Shown piece after piece: positions 58,137 to 64,000 of a stretch of 64,000 nucleotides of DNA (its first letter is position 1; each line of letters opens with the position of its first letter). The position numbers and the translations under genes were made by a program. The notes beneath the pieces were generated by a model. That model was not told where the DNA came from. It saw only the letters and a program-made list of their open reading frames with translations, and made no database searches. The DNA comes from Clarireedia homoeocarpa (Eukaryota; Ascomycota; Leotiomycetes; Helotiales; Rutstroemiaceae), in NCBI GenBank assembly GCA_001465935.1, contig LNKV01000011.1:2743-66742 (forward strand). Direction: 5' to 3'.

Positions 58137-59126
58137 TTACTCGATGCTCAGTCCCCGCATCTTATCCGAGATTCCTGGACTTTCCAGTAACGGTACTTTT
58201 GTGGTACCGTCGCTCCCCATATCCTTGTCTCTAATGAGTCTCTCCCAATCCCTCTTCCAATTGCTGCTAATGTTCTCGAGTTCATCATCTGAACTTTCAT
58301 CCGCGAGAAACTTGGCATACCTTGTTGCCGTAGCTTTCATCTCGAGACGCTGGTAATTGACAAATGATTGGCAAGAGGATAGTTCTTTCTCCCTGTTTAG
58401 ATATAAGCCACCGTTTTGTAAGTATGTAGACCAGGCAAGACATTAAAAAGTGATGGGCATATAATGGTACCTACAGCTTTGCAACACGTGCTTGGAGATT
58501 GGCGTTCTCGTGGATTTTAGTCCGTAGTTGGTCGACATGTAAAGCGTGGATGCGCTAAAAACGATCAGCATAGGCTTGTTGGGCGAGCGACTCTAACCCA
58601 CATTACTCTCTGCTCTGGTAATTTGGAGGTCAGTGACGACCTTCACTAATCTCGAGTTTAGCTCATCGACCGATTCTGCAATGTGGGCAGCTCTAGAAAT
58701 TGACATTCGGGATTTCCGTGACACGCTACGGGTTCGTTGAAGTGATGCCTTCGGCCATCGTAAGAAGGTGCTTGTAGGTGTAAGAGGTCGTGCCCAAAAG
58801 ATGTCTTCCGAATCTCTTCGTAATGGAGATTTGCTCTTTTCATCGATTTCACTCGGGCTCGGGCTCGCTTGTTCCACCTTCAACAGTGTCTCCATCTCGT
58901 CCGTCTTCCTGTGCAGCTCTGTGATGGCGGCATCCTCAACATCGTCATGTGATAATTTTGCCAGGAGATCATGGAGTCTCTGGATAAGAACATCCTTATT
59001 GTCGTCTCTATCCTGACTTGGGGAGCGTCTGCCAGCAGCGCCAAAGATATCTGAGATTGCAGGTGAGAGTGGTGAGGAGAATTGACGATGGAGCATAGAT
59101 AGGCCCAAATGTTGGTGTAAACTCAT
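58137..59126 (-). CDS. Unrecognised coiled-coil protein, 286 aa
   Basis: Exons 59126-58602, 58554-58475 and 58392-58137 give 286 residues. Introns are 47 and 82 bp; the first has a GTGGGT donor and CTGAT branch site. Residues 30-85 (DVLIQRLHDLLAKLSHDDVE) and 145-230 (SVDELNSRLVKVVTDLQITR, HALHVDQLRTKIHENANLQA) have the heptad-like spacing of coiled coils. A Ser/Arg-rich middle (RTRSVSRKSRMSISR) could be phosphorylated. The tail has an acidic patch (ADESSDDELENI) and ends MRGLSIE. No family is recognised; a cytoskeletal or spindle role would be only a guess. Confidence 0.75.
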
Positions 59127-59652
59127 GATTGTGTTTGCTGCAGTTCATGCAAAGGACTGCAAAGGACAGCGACGTGCAAAACTACTGCGGCTATCTCCAG
59201 CGAGCATTTGTCGTGCGATCTGTACTGTGCTGAATGAAAATACTTGTAATCATCATGACAGCGCAGAATCCATTACAAGTATAACAATTCAATAATGTCC
59301 AACAAATAGACTAAATCAGGGGCGGTCTATGGGCGGATCGTAGTGGGGTTTTCTGGAAGTTTACGTCGCAGCTTCCGCTTCAACGTATCATGCCCATGCC
59401 ACTACTACTGTAGCGGGTGTAGTTCCTTTCTGCCCCTCATTACCGCCTTGGCACTACCGAAAATCCAAAATCCAAAATGAATCAGCAAAGGGTAACGGTT
59501 TCTACCAAATACAAAGAACTGTTCGTGTCTATAATTCTCCTCTGATTCTGGGATTCAATTTCCCGGTTAGATCTCTTCAGATATCTACCACATTTCTTTC
59601 ACAATATACAGCAGTTCCCACGCCCGGTCCCGAAACAGATACCCCAATCGCA
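59127..59652. promoter_or_regulatory. Divergent promoter region, coiled-coil gene / TRP2
   Basis: About 526 bp between the proposed starts, which face away from each other. I could not identify a convincing TGACTC-type amino-acid-control site. No gene. Confidence 0.4.
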
Positions 59653-61416
59653 ATGGTAGTGGGGGTATGCCACATAATGACTCCTCTAAATGGTTGCACA
59701 AAAGCTTACAACGTACTTAGGACCTTTCTCCCTCCCTCGCGGAAATTTCGACCGTTCTCTCCAAGACCTCGGGGAAGGAGTATGCACCTAATCTAGTTTC
59801 AATATATAAAGAGATATCCTCGGATCTCATTACACCATCCGCCGCATATCTCAAAATCTCCGCACACTCAAAGTCAGAACATTCCTTCCTGTTTGAAAGC
59901 GCTGCTACAGAAAAGGTTGGGAGGTATAGTTTCATTGGAGCCGGACCCCGAAAGATCCTAAAGACAGGAGAAGGCCATGGCGAACAAGTGGACCCGTTAC
60001 CGTCATTAGAAGCAGAGCTGGCGAAATGCAGAGTAGCGCAAATACCAGGGCAAAAGCTTCCACCTTTGACTGGAGGAGCAATTGGATATGTTGGATATGA
60101 TTGTGTGAGATACTTCGAGCCAAAAACAGCACGACCAATGAAAGATGTGCTCAAGGTTCCTGAGTCACTCTTCATGCTCTTCGATACAATTGTCGCGTTC
60201 GATCGATTTTTTGGTGTTATAAAAGTTATCACATATCTCCATGTGCCGGATGATCTCTCGCATGTCTCGGCAGAATATGATAAGGCGCAGGCGATGATCG
60301 ACGAGATTGTTGCGGTTTTAGAATCACAAGAAACACCATTACCCGTCCAACCACCTATATCACAGGACCAAGAATACACCTCAAATATAGGGCGAGAAGG
60401 GTACGAGCAACATGTTAAGGACCTCAAGAATCATATCACAGCAGGAGACATTATTCAGGCCGTACCGTCTCAACGATTCGCACGACCAACGACCCTTCAT
60501 CCCTTCAACATCTACCGACACCTCCGCACCGTCAACCCCTCCCCATACCTGTTCTATGTGAACTGTGGAGACTTCCAAATCGTTGGTGCATCCCCTGAAC
60601 TACTCGTTAAAGACGAAGATGGCCGCATCATAACCCATCCCATCGCTGGAACCGTGAAGCGACACCCTGACCCCAAGATCGATGAAGAACTCGCGGAAGA
60701 ACTGCGTAGTTCTCTCAAAGACCGCGCTGAACACGTCATGCTTGTTGATCTCGCACGGAATGACATCAACCGAGTCTGTGACCCTTTGACCACTCGCGTC
60801 GACCGATTAATGGTTGTCGAGAAGTTCAGTCACGTGCAGCATTTAGTTTCACAGGTTTCGGGAGTTTTGAGAAAAGGCAAGACCAGATTTGATGCGTTCC
60901 GTTCCATCTTCCCAGCGGGAACAGTCTCCGGCGCACCGAAGGTAAAAGCAATGGAACTTATTGCTGAGTTGGAGAAGGAGAAGAGAGGTGTATATGCTGG
61001 CGCGGTCGGATACTTCGGCTACGGGAGCGTGGATGACGAGGGCAATGAATATGAAGGAGCAATGGATACATGTATTGCTCTAAGGACAATGATGGTCAAA
61101 GATGGAGTTGCCTATCTTCAAGCCGGTACGTTCCATGCATTCTTCACTCTGCACTCCACAAATACTTACATTGACTTTTCCCCCTCCAGGTGGTGGCATA
61201 GTATTCGATTCAGACCCATATGACGAGTGGATGGAAACAATGAATAAGCTTCGCGCAAACATGACCTGTATAACGGGCGCCGAAAAGCTATATTCCGGAA
61301 TGCAGGAGAAATCGCAGGAGAAATCTAATGGCACCGCGTTGGCCAGCATTACAGGGCCGGAAACATTACCTGACAGGTCAGATAATAAGCCACATGTTGA
61401 TCTGGCTGCTGGATAG
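59653..61416 (+). CDS. TRP2: Anthranilate synthase component I
   Basis: Exons 59721-61125 and 61190-61416 are clear; a 12-bp first exon at 59653-59664 (MVVG, GTATGC donor) is the best visible start, giving 547 residues, but is tentative. The N-terminal domain has HSFLFESAATEKVGRYSFIG, the LLES-type feedback-inhibition region, and GGAIGYVGYDCVRYFEPK. The chorismate-binding domain shows PSQRFARPT, IVGASPELLVKDEDG, PIAGTVKRHPDPKIDEELAE and FPAGTVSGAPKVKAMELIAE, with GGGIVFDSDPYDEW after the intron. It makes anthranilate from chorismate with the glutaminase/TrpC partner, the first step of tryptophan synthesis. The C-terminal 60 residues are variable. Confidence 0.95.
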
Positions 61417-61926
61417 AGGAAAGACTCGCTGTTGGGAATTTGTAGCTAGCCAAAGCTAGGATCAAATCACAAAAAAAACTTCATGTCATTCGAGGTCCGT
61501 TACGGCTCTCGCACGAAATGTGTCAAAAGGAGAAGGGCTCGGAAAAAAAAAAAAAAAAAGGCGCCCCAGCCCTGGCCATGGGCCATGACTAGGTTACAGT
61601 ATGCATGCAATAAATGTCTGTTCTTTTGATCCACTTTGACGCAACCCGGAACACACCAGATGGACAATTGTAATAAATATGGCATGGACAACTCATACGT
61701 GCACTTGATCTAGGTTCGAAAGAGATTTGGTGACATAAACGGCTTGATTGTATTTTCTATCCAGCGGGTAATGTGCAATTGTAAAAAGACAAAATAGAAG
61801 CGTGAAGAGGAGATCTTTATAATTTTTGGGTCCATCGACAGTACCAATGTGCAAAACGCAATTCTAATCTAACCTAGAATACAGCTGTCATGTCTAATGC
61901 TATGAATACAATCTTAGAAACGTCAT
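61417..61926. other. Intergenic gap between convergent genes
   Basis: Contains an A-run near 61543-61559. Otherwise 3' flanks of TRP2 and cytochrome c; no supported gene. Confidence 0.5.
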
Positions 61927-62814
61927 CTACTTCGTCTCAGCCGCCAAATAGCTGCATTTCGTGTTAGCTTCCATTTATTTTTGAACAAAGGGAGGATTTG
62001 AGGGAGGATTTGATGGACATACGTGATCAAGTCATTCCTATCCTTATCCTTCTTCAATCCACCGAAAGCCATCTTTGTACCTGGGATGTATTTCTTTGGG
62101 TTCTCGAGGTATTCGAACTGTTCGAGGCTGTCAGCTTCTGATCCCTGGAGTCGGACAATTCTTATAATTGGGAACGTACAAGAGTATCGTGGTTCCATTC
62201 GATACCCTTTTGCTTGTTGGCATCGGAGTATGAGAAGCCCTCGACTGCACCAGTGTGACGACCGAACAATCCGTGGAGGTTAGGACCGATCTTGTTTCCC
62301 TCACCCTCACCGAGAGTGTGGCATTGCTGGCATCTAGTCTTGAAGAGGTTGGCACCCTTCTTTGCATCACCTGTAAGAAGAATCGTAAGTAAGTTGTCTT
62401 ATTATAGTTCGTGAACGATAAAATGTGTTCTTGGCGCAAAGCAGCCATGAGGATGAGGAGTGTCCGCCGATGCTTCCGCCTTGAGCAGGAGGTGTAGGGA
62501 GAGGATACGCATCCAAATATGCAACGAATAAGGGGGCTCGCGAAAGATTTCGAGTATCGTAGAGCAGAAGGAAGAAGTATAGTGGCGTCAAGTGAGCGAA
62601 TCACTCTGCTTGTGCCGACAAGACTATTTCTCCAGTCTGCCTCAAAGGCGCTCGTAAAACGTTTTGCAATGATCTCCCGCCATACTCGCACACATTGATG
62701 TCGATATCGCATCTCCTGTCTCGCAATTGCAAAATTTCTCCATCATGACGTGACCACTTTTGCAACCGCACAATGCATAAAATCCACACAAAACATACCT
62801 TCCTTGAATCCCAT
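61927..62814 (-). CDS. CYC1: Cytochrome c
   Basis: Exons 62814-62799, 62370-62180, 62117-62023 and 61951-61927 give 108 residues. The first exon encodes only MGFKE. The haem site is C19-Q-Q-C22-H23; the axial Met is M85 in YIPGTKMAFGGL. The middle reads KIGPNLHGLFGRHTGAVEGF and the end ITYLAAETK. It carries electrons from complex III to complex IV in the intermembrane space. All joins preserve phase and rebuild the conserved protein. Intron 1 is 428 bp, far longer than the other introns of the window, which are mostly 45-190 bp. It is divergent from the last gene. Confidence 0.97.
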
Positions 62815-63311
62815 TTTGACTGATTAATAGAATGTGAGAATAGCAATTAGGAAGTATTAAGTAGCCCTTTGAAGAGGAATTGCTTAGGGAGGATCGTGAA
62901 GTGCTGAAGGCTTGATAAGGAATTTTAAAACTGTATAGAATTGGAAGAGAAAAAAGTAAAACTGATGGCACAAGAAGGTTTTCTGCCTCTCCTAGTGTGA
63001 GAACCAAAATTCCCGAAATGACGGTCTAGTATCATCATGAGCCACAGTTTAGGCAATAGGCTGACCAATGAGAAAAGCCGAAATTGTCAGAAGGTGTGGC
63101 GAGTGCTCGGAGCCCTCGGGAATTCGCGGAATTACTTAATGGGATCTTGGAGTTTTTTGTTCGATCTAAGATGCGTATCCTTGATTAATGGGTTGCCGTA
63201 GATTTATTTTTCGTATTCGTACTTATGTTAGGCCATTGCTGACTAGTCGATGATATTCGAGAATTGATGAAGCTCCATTGAGCAAGATCACTTGCGGCCA
63301 GACGCTCCATC
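62815..63311. promoter_or_regulatory. Divergent promoter, cytochrome c / last gene
   Basis: 497 bp between the start codons of cytochrome c and a gene with a mitochondrial-type presequence. A GCCAATGAG-type element, read CATTGG on the other strand, occurs near 63064 (gaccaatgag) and could be a CCAAT box; this is suggestive only. Confidence 0.45.
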
Positions 63312-64000
63312 ATGGCGCCTACTACATCAATCCCCAGATTTCTATTACCCCTCCGATCTCCTCTCTGGTCTCTGTCTCCTAAGACCACCATCCGCCATGC
63401 CTCCAAGAAGAGCACACCCGCGAAAAAGGGCCCCAACGGCCCCTCCAAGCCCCTCGTTCTCGAACAACCTACCAAATTCGTTCCCCCTTCTCACCCCGCG
63501 CGTCTGCGCAGAGATGCTCCCAGATATCCAGGTCCCCAATTGAGTGCAGAGGAAATTGCCCGGCAAAGTGTAAAAAAATATCCCAATATGATGCCCCCAC
63601 CGGGGACATTTATGCATTGGTTCTTAAACAACAAGTCTATTCACATATGGATTGCACTGGTAGCTCCACCACTTTCATTCTTCGGACTCATCGATTGACT
63701 AACTGTCCCCAGGGAACATTGAGCACGCTTGCCGGTGGAGTATTCGTATCAAATTTCAAGCGGGATTCACCATTTGGCGACATGCTTCCGCATTGGACGC
63801 AGCTATTCGTGCACCCGATAGCATTTACGAGGACTGTGATTGAAGTGCTGAGATTGCATACGGCTCATGTCACGGCAGAAACAATGGAAAGGAGGAAGCA
63901 CAAGGTGGAGGATGTTGCCAAGAGAGCGGCATATAGAAAGGCGCATGGGCTGGATCAGGATCAAGGATTCGGTGGATGGACTGCTAAGACCGACAGTGAG
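63312..64000 (+). CDS. Putative mitochondrial membrane protein, 3' truncated by window
   Basis: Exon 63312-63659 and exon 63713 onward, open to the window end (212 codons so far). The start MAPTTSIPRFLLPLRSPLWS and the following Arg/Ser/Lys-rich part look like a mitochondrial presequence. A conserved-looking Pro-rich region (PPSHPARLRRDAPRYPGPQL) precedes a hydrophobic segment created by the splice (SIHIWIAL|GTLSTLAGGVF), probably one membrane pass, then a charged tail (MERRKHKVEDVAKRAAYRKA). The 53-bp intron has a CTAAC branch site. I do not recognise the family. The end of the gene lies outside the window. Confidence 0.8.

Noticed and set aside
59717..60427. 236-codon minus-strand frame opposite TRP2
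   Set aside because: Shadow of the conserved anthranilate synthase frame.

Overview
This is a nuclear chromosome segment from a filamentous ascomycete (Pezizomycotina). The signs are dense genes with many short introns (about 45-190 bp, GTANGT-type donors, CTRAC-like branch points), a fungal Zn2Cys6 regulator, a HOL1-like MFS transporter, a PSP1-domain protein and the fungal mitoribosomal protein mL61. A nearly pure A+T block ends abruptly at about 663, as expected of repeats eroded by RIP. Leotiomycetes/Helotiales is my guess for the class, from gene content and memory of similar proteins, and is not proven. The exon joins below were deduced by eye from splice signals and reading phase. Wherever a complete model is given, the exon lengths sum to whole codons.

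Layout. 1-663: AT-rich block. 725-4064 (-): large protein combining a P-loop GTPase-like domain with a RasGEF domain. 5379-6703: Tc1/mariner element with 30-bp inverted repeats, a TA duplication and a transposase broken by one stop. 8237-11756: unrecognised gene, HIT zinc-finger gene and NFU1. 11757-16137: long repeat-rich interval that probably includes the leader of the PSP1-domain gene (16138-18928). 19946-27169: unknown nuclear-looking protein, ribosomal protein eL15 and HECT ligase HUL4. 27603-30564: divergent mL61 and GEP3/MTG3. 30565-33763: gene-poor, with possible relics. 33764-36937: NHP2, QCR8 and PHB1. 37254-38708: ATE1. 41232-43548: Nudix DIPP phosphatase and LSM1. 45168-46770: Lys/Glu-rich protein with an unusual two-frame exon. 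47330-55763: PhyH-type dioxygenase, FAD monooxygenase, Zn2Cys6 regulator and MFS transporter, flanked by a decayed ThDP-enzyme gene (about 56215-57170) and containing a foldback MITE. 58137-59126: coiled-coil protein. 59653-61416: anthranilate synthase component I. 61927-62814: cytochrome c. 63312-end: putative mitochondrial protein, cut by the window end.

How the genes relate. Most are housekeeping genes, with a marked bias to mitochondria: NFU1, mL61, GEP3, QCR8, PHB1, cytochrome c and the last gene. Three divergent pairs (mL61/GEP3, QCR8/PHB1, cytochrome c/last gene) share short promoters. The 47-57 kb block differs in character: its enzyme, enzyme, regulator and transporter content resembles a small accessory metabolic cluster without a PKS or NRPS. 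The most unusual observations are that candidate cluster, the exon readable in two frames through alternative donors, the GTPase-RasGEF fusion and the two TA-flanked transposable elements.
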